Positions 9,339 to 18,226 of a DNA stretch of 51,637 bases are shown piece by piece. Origin of the DNA: a virus; IMG/VR virus record IMGVR_UViG_3300029953_000619, positions 1-51,637 of that record; one strand, 5' to 3'. Position 1 is the stretch's first letter. Each line of letters opens with the position of its first letter. A program made the position numbers and the translations under genes. Under the pieces are notes generated by a model. It was not told the origin of the DNA, did no database searches, and worked only from the letters and a program-made list of their open reading frames with translations.

Positions 9339-9366
9339 AATATAGGTGAATTGCGTTGAATGTCAA
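9339..9366 (-). promoter_or_regulatory. Sigma70-like promoter giving a probably leaderless mRNA
   Basis: Minus strand: -35 TTGACA (9366-9361), 16-base spacer, -10 TATATT (9344-9339), then 6 bases to the ATG at 9332. Only the -35 overlaps the end of the ATP-grasp gene. It would drive the 9332-to-7281 unit separately from the portal operon. Confidence 0.65.
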
Positions 9367-10646
9367 ATGACTTTGGCGGGGTCTGGCAGTTCAATGCCGA
9401 TACCTTCCGAATCTTCCATTTTTTGAATGAGTTCGACAAGGGCGGTGGTGTCCGAGCTTACCCCGTCCGGCAACTCGCTAATCCGGTCTTTGAGGGTGTC
9501 AATGGCTTCCTCCATGGTGTCGCCCGTCGCCACAATCCAGCCGATCATGGAATCCCGGTCTTCCGTGGGCGGGAAGCACAATTTGCCGTCAACCTCGCAA
9601 CAATTCCCGCACTTCACAAACTGGCGGATTTCCTGTGGAAATTCAGCAATGCCCCAATGCCCGGCATCGGTTTTAAGATTCAGCGTGGTTTGGCATCCGT
9701 ATTTGTGCTCGTGTTCCATCTGGACCAGCTCGCCATGGGCACCTTTCCAGATAATTTCCGGCCAGTTGGTAACGAGTTCCGCCATGACCTGCGAAGGTGG
9801 CGAGCCAAGGCGACAGGTCGGGTCGATGAAGAAAAACGAATCATCGGTTATCCGGATCTCGGTGGAAAAATTGTTGCGGTAATGCAACTTTTTGAACATC
9901 GGAGAAAACGCCTCGCTGACTTGGCGGATTTGCTCAGGCAGTTTTTTGTAATCCCGAATCTCGCACAAGTAGCCCTTGTCCTTGTTTTCAAAGCCATAAA
10001 TGGCTTGGTTGGGGTATTGGCCGTCAACGCAAAAACCGTCGTAACCATCCTCAACATCCGCGTCGATTGGGTCAAAGACCATGAATTTAATCTTGCTGCC
10101 AAACGGTCCAAACTTGGTTGTCCATTTGGCCAGCTCCAAATAGCTGGCGTCCCAGTTGACCCAGTGAAAGGTTTCAAACGTGCCTCGGAATTTTGACACT
10201 TTGATATACTGGTGTTCGCGGCCTTTGAGAAACTTAGCCAAGTCATCCAATCCGGTAACTCGCTCATGTGGAGCCACGGGCAGGCCCACGCTTTTGATGG
10301 CGTCCATGAAATAATCGCGGTAAACCTCCAAGTTGTCACCATGGCGTGAACCCCACACCGGTTTTCCGATGGACTCTAAATAGGTTTGGGCGTCGGCATA
10401 GCCAATGTCGGGGAAAATGAACAGGTCAACTTCGTTTATTAAACGCGGGATGGCGTTCACGGGATCACCCGCCCGCTCCACGTTTTCAAACCCGTCGCCA
10501 ATAGTGCAAGCCCCGATGGTTGGAAATGAGCATTCTTCCGGTGAAGCGTAGTAGGTCTTCTTGAACGTGCGAGAAAGCATGTCCGCCCACGGGAAAAACA
10601 ATCCGTGGTCGCACACCAGCACCGAAAGTTCTTCAACGGATTTCAT
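9363..10646 (-). CDS. PurD-like ATP-grasp enzyme
   Basis: 427 residues. The layout resembles phosphoribosylamine-glycine ligase: an N-terminal domain ending in FIFPDIGYADAQTYLESIGK, a central segment with GLPVAPHERVTG and YIKVSKFRGTFETFHW, metal/ATP-site-like residues in FSTEIRITDDSFFFIDPTCR, and a C-terminal part with MIGWIVATGDTMEEAIDTL. Catalysis would be ATP-dependent carboxylate-amine ligation; the substrate is unknown and purine synthesis is unlikely from the context. It lies in the head operon with ATGA overlap to a zincin-like gene, downstream of portal and glycosyltransferase-like genes, so modification of a virion or host component is a reasonable guess. Confidence 0.7.
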   Translation of the reverse strand: MKSVEELSVLVCDHGLFFPWADMLSRTFKKTYYASPEECSFPTIGACTIGDGFENVERAGDPVNAIPRLINEVDLFIFPDIGYADAQTYLESIGKPVWGSRHGDNLEVYRDYFMDAIKSVGLPVAPHERVTGLDDLAKFLKGREHQYIKVSKFRGTFETFHWVNWDASYLELAKWTTKFGPFGSKIKFMVFDPIDADVEDGYDGFCVDGQYPNQAIYGFENKDKGYLCEIRDYKKLPEQIRQVSEAFSPMFKKLHYRNNFSTEIRITDDSFFFIDPTCRLGSPPSQVMAELVTNWPEIIWKGAHGELVQMEHEHKYGCQTTLNLKTDAGHWGIAEFPQEIRQFVKCGNCCEVDGKLCFPPTEDRDSMIGWIVATGDTMEEAIDTLKDRISELPDGVSSDTTALVELIQKMEDSEGIGIELPDPAKVI

Positions 10647-11023
10647 GGAAGCTCGTTAAGTTTCCGCTCGTATTCAGCCCAATCAATCCCCAATTCAGCG
10701 GCGAGCAGCCTTTCCAAATTGGTTGCGAAAAAATGCTCTTTGCGGTAAGGCGCGGCGGGGTCATCTCCGGGTTCGTCTTTATTTCCCGGCTCTCGATGAA
10801 GCTCGAAAGACTTGTCAAAATTGTCCACTTGCTCGCAGGTTATCCCGCGTTCCTCACATAGCGCAACTTCGATCAACTCATGCAAGGCCACCAGCAAGGC
10901 GAACTTCTCGCCAATTTCCTCAGACACTCGAACCACCAAAGTCCCGTCGGGTCCGCGCCGCCAGTCGCCAGCGGTGGGGTACGCTTGTTTGTCATGCGGA
11001 ATGGTTTCAATCACAATTCTCAT
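10643..11023 (-). CDS. Zincin-like small phage protein (HELIE motif)
   Basis: 126 residues. It contains ALHELIEVALC near residue 48, followed by an Asp-rich loop (EPGDDPAAPYRKEH), and ends in LGIDWAEYERKL. This HELxE arrangement with a downstream His occurs in a phage family I remember beside portal genes. It looks like a short metallopeptidase fold, but the second His of a classical HExxH is Glu here, so activity is uncertain. ATGA overlaps link it to both neighbours. Confidence 0.7.
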   Translation of the reverse strand: MRIVIETIPHDKQAYPTAGDWRRGPDGTLVVRVSEEIGEKFALLVALHELIEVALCEERGITCEQVDNFDKSFELHREPGNKDEPGDDPAAPYRKEHFFATNLERLLAAELGIDWAEYERKLNELP

Positions 11024-11160
11024 GCTTTTCCTTTCTTCTTAGCCTTCGGATCACGTTTCAATTTCCGTTCGCGGGCATAGTCCTGCTTGGTTTGGCGCGG
11101 CACTTCCGGCAGCGGGGTTTTGATGGCCGTCCGGTATTCCAAGAATGGTCCGTTACTCAT
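11020..11160 (-). CDS. 46-residue Lys/Arg-rich protein
   Basis: A short frame beginning MSNGPFLEYRTAIKTPL and ending in a Lys-rich tail (DPKAKKKGKA). The ATG overlaps the portal stop (ATGAGTAA), and its TGA overlaps the next ATG (ATGA), so it fits the operon exactly; this is the main evidence that it is real. The strongly basic C-terminus could bind nucleic acid. Alternatively it is a substrate or partner of the nearby ATP-grasp enzyme. Neither role is shown. Confidence 0.65.
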   Translation of the reverse strand: MSNGPFLEYRTAIKTPLPEVPRQTKQDYARERKLKRDPKAKKKGKA

Positions 11161-13576
11161 CGCCGCCCCCATCCGTTGGCGGCTGCGCCGGGGTGGCCAG
11201 CGCTTTCAACCGGCTATTGGCTGTTTCCACGGCGGTCTTGTGAACATCCTTGACCAGTCCGTGAGCATGTTCGGCGTCCGCATGGCGTTGCTTCATTTCC
11301 CAATCAATTTGACGCTGGGCGGCTTTTACCGCGTGTTCCTGCTGCTTGATTTGCAGCTTGGTTGCCGCCATGGCCTTCGTCGCCTGAATCTTCGCGGCAT
11401 CTTTCGGGTCCATTTGCGGGGCACGGCCTTGCGCCTGCTTTTTCTTCGCGGCCTCGGCGGCTTGTTCGGCCAGTGCCTTGACCTGATTCATGATCCTGGC
11501 CAAACCATCTTTGATCTTCTTGATGGTTTCTTTCAACGTCTTGTCGTCGGCGCGGCCTTTGACGTGGTACTGAACCTGGCCCTCAAGTATTTTCAGATGC
11601 GCGGTGATACCGTTGCCGCCGGGTATGGGTTGGCCCTGGATGGTTTGACCGGCGCAGTTTTGCAATCCCATGACTTCATCGGGGGTGATGGGGACACCCT
11701 CACTTTGAATTTGACCGACTCGAACCGCCATGGCAGCAAGCAGGGCTTCGCAGAATTCGTCATGATTTACTCCTTCTTCAAGGTTCATTGGCAGACCAGA
11801 CAAAAGCAATCCTGCCGCAAGCTGGGCGGCGGTGACGGTCAACGACGTTTGCGGCTCGTCCGGCACCAGCCGGTTAGCCAAAGCGTAATCGTCGGTGTCA
11901 ATGGCCAGACCCATGCGCAAAATCTGGCGTTGGGCGGACGGGTCGAGCTTGGGGAAGTATAGCGCCATGATGCGACCCATCATGTTTTGCTGCATCACCT
12001 TGTTTCCGCCGCCGATGATTTTGGCAGGCTCGACGCTCCACCGCTCCACGTCCAAAGCCTCCATTGGCACCCCTTGACGCAGGCAGGCGGCGCGGAATTT
12101 CTTGGCGTCAACGCTGGTTGATTCTTCCGAATCCATGCACATGCGGCGGCAAATTTCGCGGTATTTGATGCGCTGGTAAAGATACGCCTGGCCCAGCATC
12201 GCAGAAATCATGGACGAAGAATTTGCCGCTTTGGCCATCGTCCGCGTGGCCGTCTCACTGTCCCCGCGCTCCGAGTCAAACGCATTGACAAAGCTCTCTG
12301 AATTTTTGGCGATGGTTTGGCCGGTCATTTGCATGACTTGCGCCATTAATGCGGCGGGCGGCTCCCATCGCTGATCTCGTGGAACAAACGTGAGTCCATC
12401 CGGCAGCGGGGTTTTGTCGGTCAGGTTAACCCGCAAAGCCCTCTCCGCATCCGCCAGATTGTTGATTTTGAAATATTGCATGGACGCTTCAAACGCGGAT
12501 TCGGTGAATTTGCATTTAAGGCGGTTTTCCAAGTGGCACACGGAATAAAGCAGGTATCCCATGGATCTGACCGAATGATAAGGAAACGGGGCGACGGCAG
12601 AGCAATCAGCAAAACTCCATTGGGCTATGTGCTCCAGCTTTCCAGCATACAAAGGATTGTTGCGCCTTTCGGAATCGTAAAGGAATTGAGACTTTTCCAA
12701 TCCGTATCGCTTGTAGTCCGGTGATTTGCTGGCCACGTCCGCCACCAGTCCGCCCGCCCCCGGAAATCCCCACACGTCCAACACCATTTTTCTCCGCCAG
12801 CCGGTATGCTTGTCCGACTTGTCGAAATAAAACAGGTCGTATACGTCCACGGTGGGCACGGTGTCGCTGGCGTACAGCCCACCGTCTTGTTTGATGCGTT
12901 CGTTTTGCTTTTCCGGCGACCACACTTCCGGCCAGTTGTTGCCCAAAAGCATTTGCGCCTGCTGGTCAACCCAGCGAATCGCCGCCTCGACGACGGGGAT
13001 GTTCCAACCGGGGTCAACATTGGGGCCGCTGATTTGCTGAACCAACTCGCGGGCGGTGTAAGAACGAAAACGCGCAAAAAATTGCAGGTTTTCCATGGAG
13101 CAAAGAGTGTTTGACGGGACGAGGGAATCCTCGATGGCATCCGAACGGGGGTAGGGCGTGGTTTCGTCCGCCCAAGAAAACGGGTCGATGCCGTGCAATA
13201 CTTTTTGGGCAATCCCGCTCCGCTCGTTTTCCATGAATTGCAGATTGTTCCGCAATATCCGGTTTAATTCCTTGGTGATGGTCATCCCCCATCCCTGCCG
13301 CTTCCACGCGGGGCCGTGATCGACTTCGACAATCACCAGCGGGTCGGGCACCAAAAACGCCTGCGTGAATTGACGGCGGCAGTCATGCGCCAATTCGGGT
13401 CCCGTCAGAAAGTTGTTGTTAATGGCAATGTTGCCGTCCTCAACCTCTTCGCGGGTATAGGGCGGGGCACCGTTGAAAAGATTGTTGATGAGGGCGCGGT
13501 TCTGGCGTCTTGGCCAATCAGCCAAAACTAACTCAAATACCACCTGTTCAACTGAGGATGCCGTGTCGAACTTCAT
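11153..13576 (-). CDS. Portal protein
   Basis: 807 residues from the ATG at 13576, which overlaps the previous stop as ATGA; an in-frame ATG at 13594 is possible. The size, the position and the sequence architecture fit the portal of short-tailed phages: an N-terminal alpha/beta region (INNNFLTGPELAHDCRRQF), a central core with long helices, and a C-terminal Ala/Gln/Lys-rich coiled coil from about residue 690. It would form the dodecameric DNA channel and docking site for terminase. There is no single diagnostic motif, so the call is by overall pattern. Confidence 0.8.
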   Translation of the reverse strand: MKFDTASSVEQVVFELVLADWPRRQNRALINNLFNGAPPYTREEVEDGNIAINNNFLTGPELAHDCRRQFTQAFLVPDPLVIVEVDHGPAWKRQGWGMTITKELNRILRNNLQFMENERSGIAQKVLHGIDPFSWADETTPYPRSDAIEDSLVPSNTLCSMENLQFFARFRSYTARELVQQISGPNVDPGWNIPVVEAAIRWVDQQAQMLLGNNWPEVWSPEKQNERIKQDGGLYASDTVPTVDVYDLFYFDKSDKHTGWRRKMVLDVWGFPGAGGLVADVASKSPDYKRYGLEKSQFLYDSERRNNPLYAGKLEHIAQWSFADCSAVAPFPYHSVRSMGYLLYSVCHLENRLKCKFTESAFEASMQYFKINNLADAERALRVNLTDKTPLPDGLTFVPRDQRWEPPAALMAQVMQMTGQTIAKNSESFVNAFDSERGDSETATRTMAKAANSSSMISAMLGQAYLYQRIKYREICRRMCMDSEESTSVDAKKFRAACLRQGVPMEALDVERWSVEPAKIIGGGNKVMQQNMMGRIMALYFPKLDPSAQRQILRMGLAIDTDDYALANRLVPDEPQTSLTVTAAQLAAGLLLSGLPMNLEEGVNHDEFCEALLAAMAVRVGQIQSEGVPITPDEVMGLQNCAGQTIQGQPIPGGNGITAHLKILEGQVQYHVKGRADDKTLKETIKKIKDGLARIMNQVKALAEQAAEAAKKKQAQGRAPQMDPKDAAKIQATKAMAATKLQIKQQEHAVKAAQRQIDWEMKQRHADAEHAHGLVKDVHKTAVETANSRLKALATPAQPPTDGGGDE

Positions 13577-14295
13577 ATCGGCAAAGTACCCCATTTCCTT
13601 GCGTTGGCAAGGTTGCTTTCAAGGTCGTGGTGCATGGTCCACTTCAAAGACTCGACTTCAAACCGGAATCCGGGATGCACCGGGACGCGCTCGGAAATTA
13701 TTTTTGTTCTGATGCCCTTGCGCTTGCAGTGCCAAGCCATCCACCATTCAAAACTCCCCAAAGTCCCGTCTTCGCAATTGCACTGAAAGTCTTTGAACAC
13801 GTTGCCAAATCGGGTGTCGGCAAAGAAAATGTCCGTCGAAAGGGACGGCTCATCCTCTTTCCACTTGTTCCCGGCATACCCCGCCGCCCGGTATTCCATG
13901 TCGTTGAAAATGTCGATGATAACCCGCTCATCGCATAGAAATGAATCCAGGCAAACCTTCACATACCGCGTGGTTTCCCTGTCGATGTTTCGGAAATACT
14001 GGTATCCGGTTTGCATCTTGCAGTAATCGCCAAATGACCAGGCCTCTCCGCCAACATTTACCGGCGACGGCTCAACGATGATTTGCTTTGCCCGCGTCAG
14101 TCGCAAATCCTCGTGCATGTCCGAACACACAAACACCGCTTGCCAGAGCAATTTGCGGTAGGACTTCAAAACCTGATAATAAGGCAGCAAATAATCCTGC
14201 CGGTTATGTCCACAGATGATGAAGTTGACGCGCATGGGATTTAAGAAATCTTTGGGCATGGCCGCAATTCGCTCGCTTACAGTGGTCACGCTCAT
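13573..14295 (-). CDS. Glycosyltransferase-like protein (GT-A type, tentative)
   Basis: 240 residues. It begins with a Rossmann-like strand and turn (RVNFIICGHNRQDYLLPYY), continues with VFVCSDMHEDL and a region YVKVCLDSFLCDERV, and ends with acidic and aromatic segments (SFEWWMAWHCKRKGI). This pattern resembles nucleotide-sugar transferases, but I cannot point to a sure DxD. It sits just upstream of portal with ATGA overlaps on both sides, in the same operon as a GT9-like gene. It may add a sugar to a virion or host molecule. Confidence 0.5.
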   Translation of the reverse strand: MSVTTVSERIAAMPKDFLNPMRVNFIICGHNRQDYLLPYYQVLKSYRKLLWQAVFVCSDMHEDLRLTRAKQIIVEPSPVNVGGEAWSFGDYCKMQTGYQYFRNIDRETTRYVKVCLDSFLCDERVIIDIFNDMEYRAAGYAGNKWKEDEPSLSTDIFFADTRFGNVFKDFQCNCEDGTLGSFEWWMAWHCKRKGIRTKIISERVPVHPGFRFEVESLKWTMHHDLESNLANARKWGTLPI

Positions 14296-15086
14296 CGACC
14301 GAACTTCCTTTCACGCTCCATGCGGCGCAATGCTTCAAGCGGGGTTTCGCCGGGAAGCATATCAATTCCACACCCAACACACCCGCCCTTCCATGAACCA
14401 GTCCCTTCCCCAACTTCGCCGTCAAACTTCACATCAATCGAAGTTCTGGATTTTGACAGTGGAATAATTGGCCACCACAACGCACGCCATGTCATTCTCG
14501 ACACATGAACTGTTGCCTTCCGCCGCTGGATTTCGCCGTTTTTTCTGGTGTAGGTGTAATCATAAACTTCCGACACTGTTTTTTCGACCAGCTCCCTTTC
14601 TTTCATCCGATAAAAAATATCCTGACCCAACCTATTCAAGTGCCTGCCTTCAACGTAAACCGGCTTGGCAACATTCTCCGCTTTGTGTTCCAAAACTTCG
14701 GTGGTATAATGCTCCAAATCCCAAGGAAAACGGTAGGTGATATTCTTCTCCCACCACGGCATTCCCCTGCTCCATGAATGCTCATCCACCCATACCGACA
14801 ACCAAAGAGTGTTGCTGTGGATGGCAATCCCGCATTTATGCGGAGATTTCAGCCGCACCACAAACGGAATTGAAAGCCACACCGAAAACAGCCATGGGAT
14901 GCCCAATGCGAGCATCAACCCATCGTCAGAATCTCCCGCCGAAACATAGGCATGACAGAAAGTTGAATTGCGACCAATTTGCCACTCAATACGAGAGCAC
15001 GCCGCCCCGCCGACGCGCCGTAGCCACGCCCGTCCGGACCAAAATATTGATCGAGGTTCGTTTAGATTTTGAGATGTTATTTTCAT
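14292..15086 (-). CDS. Conserved phage protein of unknown function (GCVGC motif)
   Basis: 264 residues rich in Trp and Arg. The end carries GEVGEGTGSWKGGCVGCG followed by DMLPGETPLEALRRMER, a signature I remember from uncharacterised proteins near portal genes of many phages. Aromatic strands in the middle suggest a beta-rich fold. ATGA overlaps tie it to both glycosyltransferase-like neighbours. Function unknown. Confidence 0.7.
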   Translation of the reverse strand: MKITSQNLNEPRSIFWSGRAWLRRVGGAACSRIEWQIGRNSTFCHAYVSAGDSDDGLMLALGIPWLFSVWLSIPFVVRLKSPHKCGIAIHSNTLWLSVWVDEHSWSRGMPWWEKNITYRFPWDLEHYTTEVLEHKAENVAKPVYVEGRHLNRLGQDIFYRMKERELVEKTVSEVYDYTYTRKNGEIQRRKATVHVSRMTWRALWWPIIPLSKSRTSIDVKFDGEVGEGTGSWKGGCVGCGIDMLPGETPLEALRRMERERKFGR

Positions 15087-15949
15087 GTGTTGTAATTCGA
15101 GCTTATGAAGTTATTCAACTTGCCCAGCAACGCCCTGGCTTTCCGATACCGGATGGAAGTCATGCAGTTTTTGGACGGGGCGGACATTCCCCAATCCCCG
15201 TTGGCATCATGCAAATAGGCGATAAACCGCACGGGTGACGCGGCAGCAAGATGCAGGTGCATGGTATCAATCGTCACCAGCAGTTTCGCGGCGTCAAACA
15301 GGCCCAGAAGGTCATAGGGTTTTTCCGCCACAATCTTTGAAAGGTCCACCAGAAAATATTTTTCCTTCCATTTGAAAATTTCCTGTTCCACCTCGGGCCG
15401 GGCGGCAAGTGACGACGTGTGCCCCTGCATGGCGTAGAGCAGCACAGGAAGGTCTTTTTTGTTCGCCCGCAAGGTTTCGGCCACCAGCCGTTTTTCCCGG
15501 CTCCGGTTGCGGCTGTCGAACACGAGCGGAAGGCGGTTCATCAAGTCCAGCGGAACGCCCGTCCGGTCAAAAATGGCGTGCTGGTACGATTTCCACTTGG
15601 TAAAATTGACGTGGTACGTTTTGCCGCGAAAGCTAACTGAGGAATCCAGCGGGTTCATGGGGGTTTCCGGAACTTCTTTTCGAGGGTCCATCCAAAATCG
15701 CAACACGCGGGGATTCAGTTTGTTCTCCAATGCGTATTGCGCGGCCAGCTTGTAATTTTCGCCCGTGTCATCCGGTATCACCGCCGTTTCAACGTAGCCC
15801 ACCCCGTCGTAAATACCGGCGAATTTTGAAGAGGTTATGACCAGCGGCTTGACGCCATCGCTGTCGGCAATGTGGCGAAACGCGGGCAGCGCGATAATCG
15901 AATCACCGTACCGCCCCAGCAAGGTGAAGGCTTTTTGATTTTTACTCAT
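15083..15949 (-). CDS. GT9-like (heptosyltransferase-type) glycosyltransferase
   Basis: 288 residues from the ATG at 15949, which overlaps the previous stop (ATGAGTAA); an upstream in-frame ATG at 15991 would run 50 bases into the previous gene. The N-terminal LLGRYGDSIIALPAFRHI and the C-terminal block with DLLGLFDAAKLLVTIDTMHLHLAAAS resemble the two nucleotide-binding halves of ADP-heptose:LPS heptosyltransferases (GT-B fold). It probably transfers a sugar, but donor and acceptor are unknown. Confidence 0.7.
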   Translation of the reverse strand: MSKNQKAFTLLGRYGDSIIALPAFRHIADSDGVKPLVITSSKFAGIYDGVGYVETAVIPDDTGENYKLAAQYALENKLNPRVLRFWMDPRKEVPETPMNPLDSSVSFRGKTYHVNFTKWKSYQHAIFDRTGVPLDLMNRLPLVFDSRNRSREKRLVAETLRANKKDLPVLLYAMQGHTSSLAARPEVEQEIFKWKEKYFLVDLSKIVAEKPYDLLGLFDAAKLLVTIDTMHLHLAAASPVRFIAYLHDANGDWGMSAPSKNCMTSIRYRKARALLGKLNNFISSNYNT

Positions 15950-16304
15950 TGGTGATCCAGCATTGAGGATGAAGTTTTGCCCGCAATTCAACCGGCATGT
16001 TCAATTTAATCACCGGCAACGGGCACCAGATTTTTATGTTCAATGGGCAATCGCAACCCGAGCAGGTGTGCAAATGAGGATCAAGGGATGTCTGGCATCC
16101 GTTTTTCCTCAAAGTCTCCCGGATGCCCGACAAGGTGGTAAAATATTCCGGCCAGCGTTCATGCCATCGGGCACGGTTGTTCATCGGGCAGGTTCCACAG
16201 ATTGCCGCCCGCTTATCCGCCAGCCCAGGCGGCACTGTTTCCAAACCGGCCCCAAACCACGTGGCCAGCGTTTCAGCGCCGATGATGAAATTACGCAACG
16301 TCAC
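15942..16304 (-). CDS. Cys-rich protein of the glycosyltransferase cluster
   Basis: 120 residues from GTG at 16304, chosen because it overlaps the preceding stop as GTGA. Cys pairs occur in ICGTCPMN, TCSGCDCPLNIKIWCP and PQCWI, which suggests one or two zinc sites or a metal cluster. Proteins with this CxxC layout sit next to glycosyltransferase genes in other phages as I remember them. Function unknown. Confidence 0.7.
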   Translation of the reverse strand: MTLRNFIIGAETLATWFGAGLETVPPGLADKRAAICGTCPMNNRARWHERWPEYFTTLSGIRETLRKNGCQTSLDPHLHTCSGCDCPLNIKIWCPLPVIKLNMPVELRAKLHPQCWITNE

Positions 16305-16636
16305 TTCCCGCCCCCGCAACAAGTTTTCCCAGCCTTCACATCCGCCCGCAAATTCACATTCACATTCTCCGGCACCGGACGGCCATCGACTTGCACAATG
16401 TAGGAAGCCGCCCCCGGAATCAAAGCCACCCGAGCCGCGTTTTGCTCGTCCACAATGTCCGCCACCACTCCGGCGTCCGTTGGTAGTCCGAGCTTGGGAT
16501 TGGCGTTCGCCACCTCAATGTAACCCGAAACGGCGGCGTTAAAACTCCAATACTGCTGCTCCGCCTTAAGCTTGCGGAAACGCACGATAAAGCCATTGGG
16601 TGGCACGGTCTGGCGGTTTTTAAGGCGATATTTCAC
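16301..16636 (-). CDS. Small conserved phage protein
   Basis: 111 residues beginning KYRLKNRQTVPPNGFIVRF after a GTG start at 16636 that overlaps the previous stop as GTGA. The ORF can be extended upstream, but only across the previous gene. The C-terminus ends CCGGGK. The sequence is mixed beta and helix with no known motif. Confidence 0.65.
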   Translation of the reverse strand: MKYRLKNRQTVPPNGFIVRFRKLKAEQQYWSFNAAVSGYIEVANANPKLGLPTDAGVVADIVDEQNAARVALIPGAASYIVQVDGRPVPENVNVNLRADVKAGKTCCGGGK

Positions 16637-16836
16637 GGCTTGCCCTCCACTCTCACCGGCTCGACCGCCACATTCAACACGGGCTTGAACCACTCCGCAA
16701 TGATGTGATTTGCCACCGCCGTCGGACTCGGCCTCGCCGCTGGTTGCGCCACCGGCAAGGCCTCAATGTAGTCGGATATCCGCCGCTCATTCTCAGGTGT
16801 CAACTTGATTTGCACATGCGCACTATTCACCATCAT
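16633..16836 (-). CDS. Small ribbon-helix-helix-like protein
   Basis: 67 residues: a short strand (HVQIKLTPENERRISDYIE) followed by a Pro-rich linker and a second helix (SPTAVANHIIAEWFKPVL). This resembles a ribbon-helix-helix DNA-binding fold and could be a small regulator of the late operon. The family is not certain. Confidence 0.55.
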   Translation of the reverse strand: MMVNSAHVQIKLTPENERRISDYIEALPVAQPAARPSPTAVANHIIAEWFKPVLNVAVEPVRVEGKP

Positions 16837-16906
16837 TCAATCAGTGTCAACTGCAAACAGGCGGGTCCGGCATGGCGGGGACGGTCCGAGCGGTTCCAAA
16901 GGATGG

Positions 16907-17092
16907 TTAATTTTCCGAAACATCCTCCGACTTTCCGCCCGGTATCCGCTGAATCCATTGCCACTTCACAATCTCCATCACCCCGCAGATTTGAGCCACC
17001 GTCAAATCCGGGAACTGGTTAATCGTCGCCTCCAATGCCTTTTGAAACTCCCATGTGTCAGAAGATTTGTCGGAAGGAAATACGTTCAGCAT
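16907..17092 (-). CDS. Small hypothetical protein
   Basis: 61 residues, mostly helical (FQKALEATINQFPDLTVAQI), starting at ATG 17092. It is flanked by 40- to 70-base gaps rather than overlaps. No family recognised. It is kept because it lies in line with the operon and no better frame exists on either strand. Confidence 0.5.
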   Translation of the reverse strand: MLNVFPSDKSSDTWEFQKALEATINQFPDLTVAQICGVMEIVKWQWIQRIPGGKSEDVSEN

Positions 17093-17132
17093 ATGTTTAA
17101 GAAAGGGAGCTTAGTCGCCTCGCTCCATTGGT

Positions 17133-17378
17133 TCAGGTTGCGGCTTGTGTCGAATCGGGGATTGTTGCCGCCGCGATGTCGTCAATGTGCAGACAGTTTT
17201 TCAGGTCTGCGTAATGAACGTTTGTCATCGGCCACGGTATGATTACCCCGTTGCAATCACTGCCACCTTCGGCTTTGGCTCCCGTCAAAACACCGGCAGC
17301 AAGCCTGTCTCCGGGATTGCTGCTGAGGTGTATGATTAGGTCGCCGTTCTTTGCTTCTCTGCCGTTTTTATAGTGCAT
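17133..17378 (-). CDS. Small hypothetical protein
   Basis: 81 residues with a beta-type N-terminal half (MHYKNGREAKNGDLIIHLSS) and DCNGVIIPWPM in the middle. The leader has GGAG 11 bases before the ATG, one of few purine-rich leader boxes in the window. A KNGREAKNGD opening is seen in other small phage proteins as I recall. Function unknown. Confidence 0.55.
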   Translation of the reverse strand: MHYKNGREAKNGDLIIHLSSNPGDRLAAGVLTGAKAEGGSDCNGVIIPWPMTNVHYADLKNCLHIDDIAAATIPDSTQAAT

Positions 17379-17674
17379 GGTATTTGACGCTCCCTAACAA
17401 GTTGCTGAAGCCAACAGCGGGAGTTCCTGCTGGTTCCAGATTCGGTTTGCACTCGAAAGTCATTTAAAAATGTGCTCTCAAATGTGTTACTGTAACGCCT
17501 ACCGCGTGGCCGTCCACCGAATCCGGTCCCCCCGCCGGGTGGGGTGGGGGCGGTCGCCTGAAAAAAGAATGCTTGCCATTGGTCCCGGCGTCCAACCATC
17601 GTATATTACTTTAACGATAACCATAATGATGCACAACATCTCTTATCTTCACTTCACCAATAATGGCGCGGCGA
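17379..17674. other. Intergenic stretch without a convincing gene
   Basis: About 296 bp between two minus-strand genes. It has G/C-rich runs around 17526-17550 and an imperfect hairpin near 17413-17437. Two overlapping ORFs of about 90 residues (one per strand) have repetitive, unconvincing compositions. I see no clear promoter or terminator. Confidence 0.4.
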
Positions 17675-18004
17675 TCACCACTCAGGCACCGGCGGCGGCA
17701 GGCTCGCAGGGCCAGCACCACGGCGGGAGGACTGGCGCGGGCGCATGACGCCGGCTTTGGGGAGCACCATTGACCACAACCTGTCCTTTGCGGCGACCAG
17801 GCTGCACAACGTCTCGACATCGACGGGTTGGGCCAGCAGCCGGTCAATCACATCAATTTGCGCGAGAGTCGTTCCAGACCGCAAATCCAACTGCTCTTGC
17901 GGGGTGCTGGCGTTGCGGCGAGCGGCGCGGCGAGCGTTTCTGGCTGCGGTGGCGCGAGCTTGCATTTCTCGGGCATTTTGGCGGGTAAATGGCGGTGCCT
18001 TCAT
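17675..18004 (-). CDS. Small basic protein, first gene of the leftward late region
   Basis: 109 residues from the ATG at 18004, beginning MKAPPFTRQNAREMQARAT. The N-terminal half is an Ala/Arg helix (NARRAARRN) and the rest is helical. A TTG start at 18016 is possible. I remember phage proteins with a TRQNAREMQ start but no function for them. The ATG lies 8 bases after a weak -10 box, so the transcript may be leaderless. Confidence 0.6.
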   Translation of the reverse strand: MKAPPFTRQNAREMQARATAARNARRAARRNASTPQEQLDLRSGTTLAQIDVIDRLLAQPVDVETLCSLVAAKDRLWSMVLPKAGVMRPRQSSRRGAGPASLPPPVPEW

Positions 18005-18012
18005 TTGCAATG

Positions 18013-18041
18013 ACAATGCAATGACTTTGCGGGTTTGTCAA
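18013..18041 (-). promoter_or_regulatory. Candidate leftward promoter
   Basis: Minus strand: -35 TTGACA (18041-18036), 17-base spacer, weak -10 CATTGT (18018-18013). The ATG at 18004 follows by 8 bases. Divergent from the promoter at 18231, so the 18017-18269 gap is a two-way control region. Confidence 0.4.
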
Positions 18042-18226
18042 CAGGTGACTTGGTTCCACCGGGTGAGGTGATCGGATGGGAGACAGATGGGTTCAATGGT
18101 TAATCTCATGGGGACTGGTCCTGGTCGTGAGACGTGAACGATGACCGGGGGACAGCGGCGGGGGGAGAAGCCAAAGGCTCAAAATTCCCGTCTTTATCTG
18201 TATCTGTATGCGTTTGTCTTGCATTT

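Noticed and set aside
17336-17599. Minus-strand 87-residue ORF
   Set aside because: Overlaps the better 17133-17378 gene and has a low-complexity Gly/Pro/Arg composition.
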